DNA of 64,000 nucleotides from the NCBI GenBank assembly GCA_038869735.1, contig JAWCQO010000001.1, forward strand, positions 72,684 through 136,683. The letters run 5' to 3'. This document shows, piece by piece, positions 44,343-53,174 of the stretch (positions are counted from its first letter, which is position 1; the number at the start of each line of letters is the position of its first letter). Source of the DNA: Candidatus Anstonellales archaeon (lineage in GTDB: Archaea; Micrarchaeota; Micrarchaeia; Anstonellales; CG1-02-47-40). The notes below the pieces were generated by a model. The model saw only the letters and a program-made list of their open reading frames with translations, was not told where the DNA came from and searched no databases. Position numbers and translations under genes: made by a program.

Positions 44343-45398
44343 ATGGGAATGCAGGCTGATGAGGGAGAGGGGTTTAAAGGGCAGGACAAAGTGTATGTAG
44401 AAAATGAAAACATCGGCCCAAAGATAATGGTAGTTGGTGTGGGTGGAGCAGGTTGCAATACAATAAATAGAATAATTAGAGGAGGGGGAGGAGCATACGC
44501 TGAGCTTCTTGCTATAAATACCGATAAGGTCCATTTGTCTACAGTCTCAAACGAAGCAAAGAGAATACTTATAGGAAAGGGAGTAACTAAGGGACTTGGT
44601 GCAGGAGGGTTTCCTGAAATAGGAAAGAAATGCGCAATGGTAGCAAAAAAAGAGCTTGAGAACATACTTCAAGGTGTTGATCTCCTTTTCATTACTGCAG
44701 GAATGGGAGGCGGCACAGGAACTGGTGCAGCACCAGTAATTGCTCAAATAGCAAAGGAAGCTGGCGCTATCGTTGTCTCAATGGTTACTTATCCATTTAA
44801 TCTGGAGCGATCAAGATTGAAAATAGCGCAAGAAGGAGTAGATGAACTTTGCAAGAGTTCAGATACGTTAGTCTTGATAGATAACAATAGATTATTGAAT
44901 TATGCCCCGAATATCCCGATTGAGAAGGCTTTTGAACTTGTAGACGAGATTACTTCAAAAGCAGTTAAAGGGATTGTAGAGACGATATCTGTGCCTTCAC
45001 TTATAAATCTGGATTTTGCTGACGTCAGGTCAGTGATGAATGAAGGCGGAGTTTCTATGATTGCTGTTGGTGAGGCTTCGGGAGTGGATAGAGTAAATAC
45101 AATTGCAGAAAACACTCTAAAGCATAGATTACTAGATGTTGATTATGAAGGCGCTAAGGGGGTGCTGCTTCACATAACTGGTGGACAGGACCTTACTCTT
45201 GGTGATGCAACAGCTGTTGGAGAGAGGTTTACTGAGATGGTTGACAAAAGTGCCAATGTAACTTTGGGAGCAAGAATTGACCCCGCAATGCGAGATAGAA
45301 TTGAAGTAATCGCAATCTTTACCGGAGTAAAATCAGAAAGCCTGATGGGTAAAAAGAACGACGAAGGAGAAGGAAGAATCGAAGATCTGTTATTTTAG
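44343..45398 (+). CDS. ftsZ: Cell division protein FtsZ
   Basis: The tubulin-like GTPase of about 351 residues has GVGGAGCNTINRI, the tubulin signature GMGGGTGTGAAPVIAQ, and the T7-loop region with SLINLDFADV. It polymerises at the division site. The C-terminus is short and ends GRIEDLLF. Several in-frame starts exist (TTG 44328, GTG 44340, ATG 44343, ATG 44349); ATG 44343 follows GGAAGGG. A TATA-like TTATATATAAG lies near 44294-44304. No other division gene is nearby. Confidence 0.95.
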   Translation: MGMQADEGEGFKGQDKVYVENENIGPKIMVVGVGGAGCNTINRIIRGGGGAYAELLAINTDKVHLSTVSNEAKRILIGKGVTKGLGAGGFPEIGKKCAMVAKKELENILQGVDLLFITAGMGGGTGTGAAPVIAQIAKEAGAIVVSMVTYPFNLERSRLKIAQEGVDELCKSSDTLVLIDNNRLLNYAPNIPIEKAFELVDEITSKAVKGIVETISVPSLINLDFADVRSVMNEGGVSMIAVGEASGVDRVNTIAENTLKHRLLDVDYEGAKGVLLHITGGQDLTLGDATAVGERFTEMVDKSANVTLGARIDPAMRDRIEVIAIFTGVKSESLMGKKNDEGEGRIEDLLF

Positions 45399-45402
45399 AA
45401 GT

Positions 45403-45442
45403 CCAGATAAGAGTGTAAGGAGCTAGCTTTCCGTTTATCTGG
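45403..45442. terminator. Hairpin between convergent ftsZ and truD
   Basis: CCAGATAA (45403-45410) pairs with TTATCTGG (45435-45442), enclosing a 24-nt loop that contains AGCTAGCT. A T-rich stretch (GCATTTTTATTT) follows on the ftsZ side. It may terminate ftsZ transcription, or both genes. Confidence 0.5.
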
Positions 45443-45469
45443 GCATTTTTATTTGGGAAGGAAGAGCTT

Positions 45470-46687
45470 TTAGTGATTTCCCGAGCCGATGAATTCTTGG
45501 AGTGCTACTGTTCCGTAGGCTCCCTTTTGTAGTGAGAACCTGAAGAGTCCACTCTCTCTTACAAATGAGAAGTCCACCATAGGCGCAAGAGCAGACCTAT
45601 AAGCGCCTTTTACTGAAAGAGCTGGGAACTTTTTAATTTTGAAAAGTGAGAGAGTTATTCCTTCCTCTTCTAAAAGCTTCTTTTCTATCTCAGTTAGTTC
45701 GCTTTCTTTTGTTTCGTATCCTAGCAGTTTGCAGACCAAAAAAGAGTTATTCTGCGACCCATCTTTTTTGATTGAGAGGTCTGGAAAGCCTAACTTTCCT
45801 CTTCCGCAGTAGAATTCCCCTTCTCTTGCAACAAAATCTCTCGTATGGACACGTACTTCAAGAGCCTTGTTGAATAAGTAAGATTGATAGGCATGAAGGA
45901 ACATAATTGATAGTGCCCGAGGGAGTCGCTGGACGGCTCCTACAAAGTCATTCGGGTATTTTGTTAGATGGTGTAGCATAAGTCTCTCATACTTGAGGTG
46001 AGAGGGAAAATTTTTTAGTGCTAAGTTAAAATCGTGGGTTTCTGCCAATTCTTTTCTTGCTTGTACTGCCTGCGGGTCTTTCTCGTTGCTTGAATCGGAG
46101 AGGTAGCTCATGATTGCTTCTTTAAATTTCTCTTGAAGAAGTAATTTTCCAATTTTATGCGTATTTGATCTAAGTGAGCCAAACCTCTGAGAACCAAAGT
46201 AATTAGGGAACAAAAGTCTGGTTTCACTTGCGATTTCTTTTATTGCCTCCTCCTTGCCTGAGGTTTGAGGAATGAGAGCTGTAAACCTGTTTCCCAACAG
46301 TTCGCCCATTCTTACCGGTTCTTCGCAAGCCCATGAACCATTTATCTGAATATCCTGGATTTTGAGTGACAGGAGTTTTTCTGGCTCTATAGCAAATACG
46401 CTACAAAGTTGCGTTGTGGTGGCGTTTTTATCTTTTATTCCTGCGTGAGAGAAGCGCTTGTGAGTTATATGAAGTGCTTTTGCAATCGCAAGCTCGGCTT
46501 GTATTGTACTCCAACCTGATTTTTGGAGGACAAAGTGTGCAAACTTCCCATCGGAGGAAGATTTTTCAATCTTTTTTCCTACTTCAAGCACTTCACAAGT
46601 AGGGGTTATCTCCTCGACAACGAAAGTTTGAGGAGTGGGGAAGAATGGAATATTTAGAGAGGGGAGACTTGCAAGGCGACGCATCAT
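45470..46687 (-). CDS. truD: tRNA pseudouridine synthase TruD
   Basis: The 405-residue protein has the TruD catalytic block HAGIKDKNATTTQ with the catalytic Asp, the NYFGSQRFG motif, and the C-terminal block PALSVKGAYRSAL. TruD makes pseudouridine at position 13 of tRNAs. It may start at ATG 46687 or 46684, each about 26-27 bp from an AT box shared with topA, so it is probably leaderless. Confidence 0.93.
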   Translation of the reverse strand: MMRRLASLPSLNIPFFPTPQTFVVEEITPTCEVLEVGKKIEKSSSDGKFAHFVLQKSGWSTIQAELAIAKALHITHKRFSHAGIKDKNATTTQLCSVFAIEPEKLLSLKIQDIQINGSWACEEPVRMGELLGNRFTALIPQTSGKEEAIKEIASETRLLFPNYFGSQRFGSLRSNTHKIGKLLLQEKFKEAIMSYLSDSSNEKDPQAVQARKELAETHDFNLALKNFPSHLKYERLMLHHLTKYPNDFVGAVQRLPRALSIMFLHAYQSYLFNKALEVRVHTRDFVAREGEFYCGRGKLGFPDLSIKKDGSQNNSFLVCKLLGYETKESELTEIEKKLLEEEGITLSLFKIKKFPALSVKGAYRSALAPMVDFSFVRESGLFRFSLQKGAYGTVALQEFIGSGNH

Positions 46688-46703
46688 GGGTTATTTTAAA
46701 CAT

Positions 46704-46719
46704 TATTAATAAATAAAGA
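46704..46719. promoter_or_regulatory. AT box between divergent truD and topA
   Basis: TTATTAATAAATAAAG is centred about 25 bp from the truD start and about 30 bp from the topA start. It may be used by both genes. Confidence 0.4.
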
Positions 46720-46741
46720 GAGGGTTTGAGGGAAATGAAGT

Positions 46742-48784
46742 ATGCAGCTTATTGTTTGCGAAAAGCCAAGAGTAGCACAGAAGATAGCCTCTGCGCTTGC
46801 TGAAGGAGAGATTAGAATAGGAAAGTTTAGGAAGGTCAAATATTATATCTTAAAGCGAGAGGGGCAAGAGATTTGTGTTGCACCTGCAGTTGGGCACGTC
46901 TATTCTCTTGACCAAAAATCAGGAGAAAAGAATAGCTATCCTGTTTTTGATGTAGATTGGAGAAAAGCTTATGAGGTTGAAAAAGAAGCTCATTACACAA
47001 AAGATTATATTGAACTTCTTGAGGAGCTGGGAAAAAAGGCAGATGAGATAATAATAGCTTGTGACTATGACATAGAAGGAAGTCTTATAGGGTATAATGT
47101 ACTTCGCTTTGCCTGTGGACGAAGCGAAGGAGCGCGAATGAAGTTTTCGACTCTCACCTCTGAAGAGCTAATTGAAGCTTATGAAAAACGCACAGGGGTA
47201 GATGTTCTTAATGCCAAATCTGGTGAGGCACGGCATATCTTGGATTGGATATGGGGGATAAATTTAAGCCGCGCCTTGATGGAGGCTATAAGAAAAAGAG
47301 GAAGCTTCAAGATCATGAGCATAGGACGTGTACAGGGTCCCGCTCTCTCAATCCTTGCAAAAAGGGAGAAAGAGATATTACAATTTAAGCCTACACCTTA
47401 CTGGGAGGTATTATTTGAAGCAAAAGGAGTTACATTTACTCACGAAAAGGAAAGATTTGAAAAAAGAGAGGAAGCAAAAAAGGCGTATGAAACAACAAGT
47501 AAAGAAGGAAGAGTTATAAAAATAGAAAAGAAAGAGTATTTACAACCTGCGCCGTCTCCTTTTGATTTAACAAGCTTGCAGATTGAGGCTCATGCCTGTC
47601 TCGGTATTGACCCAAAACGAACACTTGATATAGCTCAGAGGCTGTATGAGGCGTCTCTTATCTCCTATCCGCGCACAAGTTCCCAAAAACTTCCCTTACA
47701 GCTCAGGTTGCCGCTTATAATACAACGGCTATCTCAAAATCCCAAATATTCCGAACACGCTAGGGCGTTAATTGCAAATAAAAGATTTACGCCAAAGGAG
47801 GGAAAAAAGGAGGATGCGGCCCACCCAGCTATCCACCCTACCGGCATTATTAGCAAATTGGAGGGTACAGAAGAAAAACTCTATGACCTTATAGTAAGGC
47901 GTTTTCTTTCTACTTTTGCCGAACCTGCACGAAGGGAAAGCCAAAAAATAATAATTGAAGCCGGCAGTCAGAGGTATAGGACTTCTGGAAACAGAACTTT
48001 GTTTGAAGGATGGTTTGAGATTTACAAGCCTTACTTGAGAATGGAAGAAGTAAGCTTACCCTCTTTTGCAGAAGGCGAAATAGTTAAGGTAGAAGGACTT
48101 AGAATCGTGGAAAAAAGGACTAAGCCTCCAAAGAGATACACGCCTGCATCCATAATAGCAGAGCTTGAGAGGATGGGGCTTGGCACAAAGGGCACGAGAG
48201 CTGTGATTATAGACACTCTATTTAAAAGAGGGTATATCCACGGAAAACAGATAAGGGTAACCCCATTTGGAATGTCAGTTTATGAAACCCTCTCTGAGAA
48301 TGTTCCTGAAATAATGGATGAGGGGATGACAAGAAAACTTGAATATGAAATGGAGAGGATACAGAATGGGGAAATTCAAGAAGAGATAGTAATCGAAAAT
48401 GGAAAAAGGCTGTTGGAAGAAGCAATAGTTCATCTAAACTCCCTTCAAAATGAAGTAGGCAAGGCTTTGTCAGAGGGGTTAGTTGAAAAGAAGGCTGCAG
48501 ATTCTATTTTAGGAAAATGTAGATGCGGGCATGATATTAAAGAAATAACATCAAAATCAAACAAAAGATTCGCAGGTTGCTCCAATTATCCAAACTGCAG
48601 TATAACTTACCCGCTTCCCCAAGAAGGTAAAATTGAACCACTTGGAAGTGTATGCGAAACTTGTGGGACTCCTCAAATAAAGGTTAGTAGAAAACGAAGG
48701 AAGGCATTTATTATGTGCCTAGACCCAAACTGTGCCACAAAGGAGGGATGGGGGGAGTGGAAGAGCAAGAAAAAAGAGGGATAA
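46742..48784 (+). CDS. topA: DNA topoisomerase I (type IA)
   Basis: The 680-residue enzyme starts with the Toprim motif MQLIVCEKPRVAQKIA and has ACDYDIEGSLIGYN (metal site). The catalytic Tyr lies in LISYPRTSSQKLP, and the block HPAIHPTG follows. Two C-terminal zinc fingers end the protein (CRCGHDI...CSNYPNC and CETCGTP...CLDPNC). It relaxes negatively supercoiled DNA. ATG 46742 is used. Confidence 0.96.
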   Translation: MQLIVCEKPRVAQKIASALAEGEIRIGKFRKVKYYILKREGQEICVAPAVGHVYSLDQKSGEKNSYPVFDVDWRKAYEVEKEAHYTKDYIELLEELGKKADEIIIACDYDIEGSLIGYNVLRFACGRSEGARMKFSTLTSEELIEAYEKRTGVDVLNAKSGEARHILDWIWGINLSRALMEAIRKRGSFKIMSIGRVQGPALSILAKREKEILQFKPTPYWEVLFEAKGVTFTHEKERFEKREEAKKAYETTSKEGRVIKIEKKEYLQPAPSPFDLTSLQIEAHACLGIDPKRTLDIAQRLYEASLISYPRTSSQKLPLQLRLPLIIQRLSQNPKYSEHARALIANKRFTPKEGKKEDAAHPAIHPTGIISKLEGTEEKLYDLIVRRFLSTFAEPARRESQKIIIEAGSQRYRTSGNRTLFEGWFEIYKPYLRMEEVSLPSFAEGEIVKVEGLRIVEKRTKPPKRYTPASIIAELERMGLGTKGTRAVIIDTLFKRGYIHGKQIRVTPFGMSVYETLSENVPEIMDEGMTRKLEYEMERIQNGEIQEEIVIENGKRLLEEAIVHLNSLQNEVGKALSEGLVEKKAADSILGKCRCGHDIKEITSKSNKRFAGCSNYPNCSITYPLPQEGKIEPLGSVCETCGTPQIKVSRKRRKAFIMCLDPNCATKEGWGEWKSKKKEG

Positions 48785-48830
48785 AAGTTAAAAAAGAGAA
48801 GCTCCAAACTACTCCGTAAGGCGATGTAAC

Positions 48831-49487
48831 ATGAGGATAGGCACTCTTGTGATTTTCTTATTTTTGTTTGGAGTGTTTTATCCCCAGATAACTCCTGGTT
48901 CGTGTAGTGATGGAACGCCGTATGGGAAATGTTCTAATGTTACTGCAGGTAAGTTTTGTACTGGGTTAATAACTAATCCAACACTTCAGGATAACGCAAT
49001 ACGGTGCAAGTGTAGCTCTGTGCCAGGATACACTACGGACCCGTCTAACCCTGATAGATGCATAGCTCTTCAGGCCGGATGTGCAAACAACAATCCCCCA
49101 TGTAAGGAATATGAGGAATGTATAAACAACAAGTGTGAGAAAAAGAAAGGATGCCAATATGGCAATCCGCCGTGTCCTCCGACACAGGAATGTGTAGATA
49201 ACCAGTGTGTAATTAAAAGCGGTTGTCTTTTCAACAACCCCCCATGTCCGTTAGGACAAGTTTGCAATGCAGTTACCAATACATGCATCTCGGCATTGGA
49301 AATAGAAACGGCCCAACCTTCGCAATCACCTTCTGCTTCTCCGCCAACCAAAACTGAAGCACCTGAGACAGAGGAGGAGGGACCACCTGAGCTTATTACT
49401 TATGAACCAAGAAAAGTAGGATTGTGTTGTGCAAGTGCCCTTGCCATTTTGGCAGTTGGGTTTATGGTTATTGTAAAGAAGAGTTAG
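48831..49487 (+). CDS. Cys-rich surface protein with three repeat modules
   Basis: The 218-residue product has a signal helix, then a Cys-rich region with three tandem modules starting GCANNNPPC, GCQYGNPPC and GCLFNNPPC. Each module is about 23 residues with four cysteines spaced alike. A Pro/Ser/Glu-rich linker follows, then a C-terminal membrane helix and a basic tail (KKS). This suggests a disulfide-rich stalk or adhesin at the cell surface. It is 46 bp after topA. The family was not recognised. Confidence 0.7.
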   Translation: MRIGTLVIFLFLFGVFYPQITPGSCSDGTPYGKCSNVTAGKFCTGLITNPTLQDNAIRCKCSSVPGYTTDPSNPDRCIALQAGCANNNPPCKEYEECINNKCEKKKGCQYGNPPCPPTQECVDNQCVIKSGCLFNNPPCPLGQVCNAVTNTCISALEIETAQPSQSPSASPPTKTEAPETEEEGPPELITYEPRKVGLCCASALAILAVGFMVIVKKS

Positions 49488-49536
49488 ATTTTTTGCTTTA
49501 AAGTTGTTTACTTTAAAATTGATTTGTTTATCTTAA

Positions 49537-49549
49537 TTATTTATAATAG
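49537..49549 (+). promoter_or_regulatory. TATA box for tRNA-His
   Basis: TTATTTATAATAG is centred about 28 bp upstream of the tRNA 5' end. Confidence 0.55.
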
Positions 49550-49570
49550 CTAAGCTACAATTATTTTTGT

Positions 49571-49677
49571 GGCCACGGTGGTGTAGCTAGGCAGCACAGG
49601 GGACTGTGGATCCCCGGGCCCGAGTTCAAACTAACGCCAATTAACGGCGCTATAAAGAACAAATCTCGGCTGTGGCC
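49571..49677 (+). tRNA. tRNA-His(GTG) with T-loop insert
   Basis: Acceptor GCCACGG pairs with CTGTGGC. An encoded G at position -1 (49571) faces C73 (49677), the histidine identity pair. The anticodon stem GGGGA/TCCCC encloses CT-GTG-GA (GTG at 49606-49608), no intron. The T-stem CCGAG (49620-49624) and CTCGG (49665-49669) are split by TTCAAA, a 33-nt insert (about 49631-49663) and T60. The insert has a CGCC/GGCG hairpin and ends GAACAAA, in which GAA can pair with TTC of the T-loop. Confidence 0.92.
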
Positions 49678-49718
49678 CATTTGTTTTATATAAGAAGATG
49701 AAATAGGAGCGTATCCGG

Positions 49719-50714
49719 TTGAAAAAAATAGTTCTTCAGATGCTACTCTCGCTGGTCATCCTTGCTTTAATTATGTATTTGGCGGATTTTGAAAAAGTTG
49801 CTCAGATTATTTATGAGGCCAATCTTTTCTATCTTGCAGTTGCTGTTGTATTCTACTTTTCCATAAATATTGTAATGGTATTTAGAATTGGGATGATTCT
49901 AGATTATCTGGGAGAAAAAACAGATTATCGGAGGATACTAACCTCTCATTTTGGAGGTATGCTTGCATCTGATTTTACTCCTGCTCGTGCGGGTTATCTG
50001 TTAACGGCTTTTTTGATTTCAAGAAATCAGGGGGTTGACTTAAATAAATCGCTCGTTTCTATTCTTGGCCCGCAGATGTTTGACTTCATATTCAAATTTG
50101 TGGCTGGAGGAATTGGAATCTGGTACCTATCTACGTTCATTCTTACTTTTTGGCAAGGAACTAAATTAAATCTCATTATGGGGCTGGTCGTTCTTGGGGG
50201 CATGATTTTGTGTATATGGCTCTTGCTCTTTTCAAAGAAGTTTTTAGAGTTAATTTCATTTATAAGAAACCTTCCCGCAGGGAAGCATGCATACGAGACT
50301 CTTTTAAATATGCAGCAGAATTCGCATGCTATTTCTAGCCTAACACCGCAGATATTGGTCCTCTTGTTTGTTACGTGGGTTCTCAAAGCAATAGAATGGT
50401 GGTTTATCTCAATGGGACTTGGGATAGAGCCAAATATAAATTTCCCGCCTATAATATTTTGGGGTTTTATTCAACCAATAGTTACTCTCTTGCAATTTAT
50501 GCCATTTCCGACTATTGCCGGGGTAGGATTGGCTGAAGGTGGGGCATCTATTCTGCTTATGCAGTTTGGTGTGAGCTTTCCTCACTCTGTTGCATTTACC
50601 TTGATGACTCGTTTTGTGATGGTAATGGTGGATATTATAGGTATTGGTGAGGTCTTGAGGTTAATTTTCAGAAATGAGAAGAAAATGAGTCAAATTAAAG
50701 CGCCTAAAATCTGA
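49719..50714 (+). CDS. LPG synthase-like (UPF0104) integral membrane protein
   Basis: The 331-residue protein has about eight membrane helices and the UPF0104/lysylphosphatidylglycerol-synthase TM features: LASDFTPARAGYLLTAFLI, LGPQMFDFIFKF, and PIVTLLQFMPFPTIAGVGLAEGG. Archaeal members include AglD-type proteins involved in surface glycan processing or lipid export. Only the membrane domain is present, not the aminoacyltransferase part. The start is the TTG at 49719. Its 3' end overlaps the convergent nmd3 by 11 bp. Confidence 0.85.
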   Translation: MKKIVLQMLLSLVILALIMYLADFEKVAQIIYEANLFYLAVAVVFYFSINIVMVFRIGMILDYLGEKTDYRRILTSHFGGMLASDFTPARAGYLLTAFLISRNQGVDLNKSLVSILGPQMFDFIFKFVAGGIGIWYLSTFILTFWQGTKLNLIMGLVVLGGMILCIWLLLFSKKFLELISFIRNLPAGKHAYETLLNMQQNSHAISSLTPQILVLLFVTWVLKAIEWWFISMGLGIEPNINFPPIIFWGFIQPIVTLLQFMPFPTIAGVGLAEGGASILLMQFGVSFPHSVAFTLMTRFVMVMVDIIGIGEVLRLIFRNEKKMSQIKAPKI

Positions 50715-51327
50715 TTCTAAAAGTTGAGCGGTATAGCCTTTTTCCGTCTTTTCTCTGCCCTGCTATTTTCTCTGTCCGTAAATAAGAAAGACCAGATGCC
50801 TGGATTACACTCTGCGTCACTCTCTTGCTTCCGACGCAAAGGTTTATACCTTCTTTTAGCTTTATTTCGCGAGAAACAAACGTGATTGGAGCAAGTTGCT
50901 TCTTAAAAATAGAGGCATATTTCTGAACTTTAGCTGGATCGCCTCTAAGCTGGATTATAGCTTCGTGATAATGTCCAAGAGATTTTGAACATGTGGGGCA
51001 GGTAGTTCTCGTATACTCAACAGCAACATTGTAAGAGCGCATAATCTTCGCGTCGCTCATATGTATGGATACAATTAAACTTGATGTGTTCTTATCAAAA
51101 TGAAATGATGAGGCTTGACCCTTGCTATTTTTTATGATTATTTCAGCTATATTGTGTGTCGTAGGGGGAACCCAGCCTCGGCCTTTTATTTTATTGCAGA
51201 CTTTACAAAGAGGGATTTTGACAGAATCTGGTGGCAAAAAAGAGATAGGATAGCAGCTTGTGCAAAAATTTCCTGCAAACTCTGCCTGGGAGGATGACCT
51301 ACCACACTTTGGGCATATTTTGTGCAT
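50704..51327 (-). CDS. nmd3: NMD3-like ribosome assembly protein
   Basis: The 207-residue protein has the N-terminal zinc fingers of archaeal NMD3: CPKCGR with CTSCYP, CKVCNK, and CPTCSK in the middle. The block HYHEAIIQLRGDP and the C-terminal IKLKEGINLCVGSK are also typical. It binds the 60S-like large subunit in eukaryotes. It is shorter than eukaryotic NMD3 (no export signals), as usual in archaea. It is divergent from the DUF2070 gene. Confidence 0.88.
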   Translation of the reverse strand: MHKICPKCGRSSSQAEFAGNFCTSCYPISFLPPDSVKIPLCKVCNKIKGRGWVPPTTHNIAEIIIKNSKGQASSFHFDKNTSSLIVSIHMSDAKIMRSYNVAVEYTRTTCPTCSKSLGHYHEAIIQLRGDPAKVQKYASIFKKQLAPITFVSREIKLKEGINLCVGSKRVTQSVIQASGLSYLRTEKIAGQRKDGKRLYRSTFRIRF

Positions 51328-51384
51328 TTTAAAATTGATGATTAGTTAAATTATAAATATTTACATTGCTAAAAAGAAGGGGAG

Positions 51385-53169
51385 ATGATGGGTTCAGCTG
51401 AACGAGCGATTGGACTTACAAAGTATTTTGTTAGCTTGCCGCGAGCAAGAACGATTGGAGCGTACCTTATTTTGGTTGGTGCTCTCTTCGGGCTTATAGT
51501 TAGCATTTCAACTCAAAAAATTGCAGAAATAGAAATTATAGGAAGTGTCGGGATGGGTGTGTTTCTCATCTCTCTCCCGGCTTTCCTCTCAGCTTTTACA
51601 GTTTATCTAGTGTGTAGGTGGATACCTCTAAAGCGAGTGCTAGTTCTTTCACTTTTTGGAGCAATGAGCTATGGGGTATTTTATGTAATAGGGATTTTGC
51701 TTTTAGAGAGTGGAGTTTCCTTTGGAGGGGAAGTGATTCTCGTAGGATTTGGGCTTATCTTTGTAATATGGTTTTTGATTGCAAAGCTTGTGTTTGGTCT
51801 TGGAAAGATTTCTTTTGTTTTTGCAACACTCCAGCTCTTTTATAACGCAATATTTCTTATGACTACCCACCTCATCTCCTTTGACGAAGGCTGGATGCCG
51901 ATCATCTTAAAGATGTATTTTTCATCATTACTGTTTTTGATTGCGCTATATTCTCTTTTTTTCGTATTGAATGCGCCTATGAAGAGAAACATTGGTGTAG
52001 ATAGTACGCAAGCAATCTCTATGTTTGCAGCTCAATGGCTTGAAGGCGGAAAAGAGCTTGAAGAAACTTTTGAATCTATGGGGGAAGAAGTTGAGACATT
52101 ATTGGGGACTATTGTGTTTAAGGGCTCAAAAAAAGAAACGGTTTTCCTGGTGCCGGGAGTGCATTTTGGACCTTTTGGAAATCTCGGCGGCAGTGAATTT
52201 TCAAAGTTGCTTGCAAATAGACTGGAAGGTGAGAACAGAGACGTGTTTGTATTTCATTCTCTCGTTACAAATGACATGAATCCTGTCTCATCGCGTGAAA
52301 TTGAGAAGATAATCGCCTGTTTTGAGGGACAATATAAAAAAATGGAATTTTCGCCTGCGGTTGGGAACATTTGTAGAGGACGTGGCGGAAATTCACATGC
52401 CCTCTGCCTCAAAATAAACGACTTTGCATTTGTCGGATTTTCCAGAGCACCTCTTACGACTGAGGATGTAAATTTCGGGATTGGTAGAAGCTTGCAGATG
52501 CTTGCAAATAGATTTGTTAGGGAAGCTGTTTTAGTGGACCAACATAATTCTGAAACAGGAGACATAACTTCGGTTGAGCCGGGTTCTCACATCCAATTTG
52601 AAATGGAAGAGGCGCTTTTGGACGCTCTGGAAAAAAATAAAAGGATGGAGAGATTGGAACTTGGATGCGGTGCACAAAAACTTGAGTGCAAATCGGTAGG
52701 GGGAGGTGGGATAAAAACTGCTCTCTTTGGATTTGGAAAAAAGTTTTTTGCGTTAATTTTGTTAGACTCTAATGGAGTCGTTCCCTCTTTTAGAGATGAG
52801 GTAATAAGAGAGGTAAAAGAATGGGGAAAGAAGAAAAAAATGGAAGTAGAAGCCGAGATTTTTACTACAGATACTCATGAGGTGAATATTGTTCAGGGAG
52901 TCTTGAATCCTGTAGGAAAGAGGCGTGAAGAGGGTGAGGAAGTTATTTCTGCTATTGTTAATTGCCTAGAAGAAGCTAAAAGGAACATGGAAGGAGTAAG
53001 CGCGGGCGTTTCTGTGGACAGATTCACCACAACTGTATTGGGAGCGAAAGTCTCCACTGAAGTAGTTGCAACTATAAGTGCAGTAATTGCAATCGCAAGG
53101 ATAGCTATACCTGTGATACTTATAGGCACCGTTATCTTGATTTTATGGAGCCTTACAAAAATTAAGTAA
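51385..53169 (+). CDS. DUF2070 family membrane protein
   Basis: The 594-residue protein has about six to seven N-terminal membrane helices (to residue 200), then a long soluble domain with the DUF2070 pattern (VFLVPGVHFGPFGNLGGSEF, FHSLVTNDMNPVSSREI). One or more helices lie at the C-terminus. This archaeal family is of unknown function. The soluble domain has several His and Asp residues around VPGVHFGPFG that could bind metal. ATG 51385 or 51388 follows an AAGAAGGGGAG Shine-Dalgarno. Confidence 0.87.
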   Translation: MMGSAERAIGLTKYFVSLPRARTIGAYLILVGALFGLIVSISTQKIAEIEIIGSVGMGVFLISLPAFLSAFTVYLVCRWIPLKRVLVLSLFGAMSYGVFYVIGILLLESGVSFGGEVILVGFGLIFVIWFLIAKLVFGLGKISFVFATLQLFYNAIFLMTTHLISFDEGWMPIILKMYFSSLLFLIALYSLFFVLNAPMKRNIGVDSTQAISMFAAQWLEGGKELEETFESMGEEVETLLGTIVFKGSKKETVFLVPGVHFGPFGNLGGSEFSKLLANRLEGENRDVFVFHSLVTNDMNPVSSREIEKIIACFEGQYKKMEFSPAVGNICRGRGGNSHALCLKINDFAFVGFSRAPLTTEDVNFGIGRSLQMLANRFVREAVLVDQHNSETGDITSVEPGSHIQFEMEEALLDALEKNKRMERLELGCGAQKLECKSVGGGGIKTALFGFGKKFFALILLDSNGVVPSFRDEVIREVKEWGKKKKMEVEAEIFTTDTHEVNIVQGVLNPVGKRREEGEEVISAIVNCLEEAKRNMEGVSAGVSVDRFTTTVLGAKVSTEVVATISAVIAIARIAIPVILIGTVILILWSLTKIK

Positions 53170-53174
53170 AAGAA

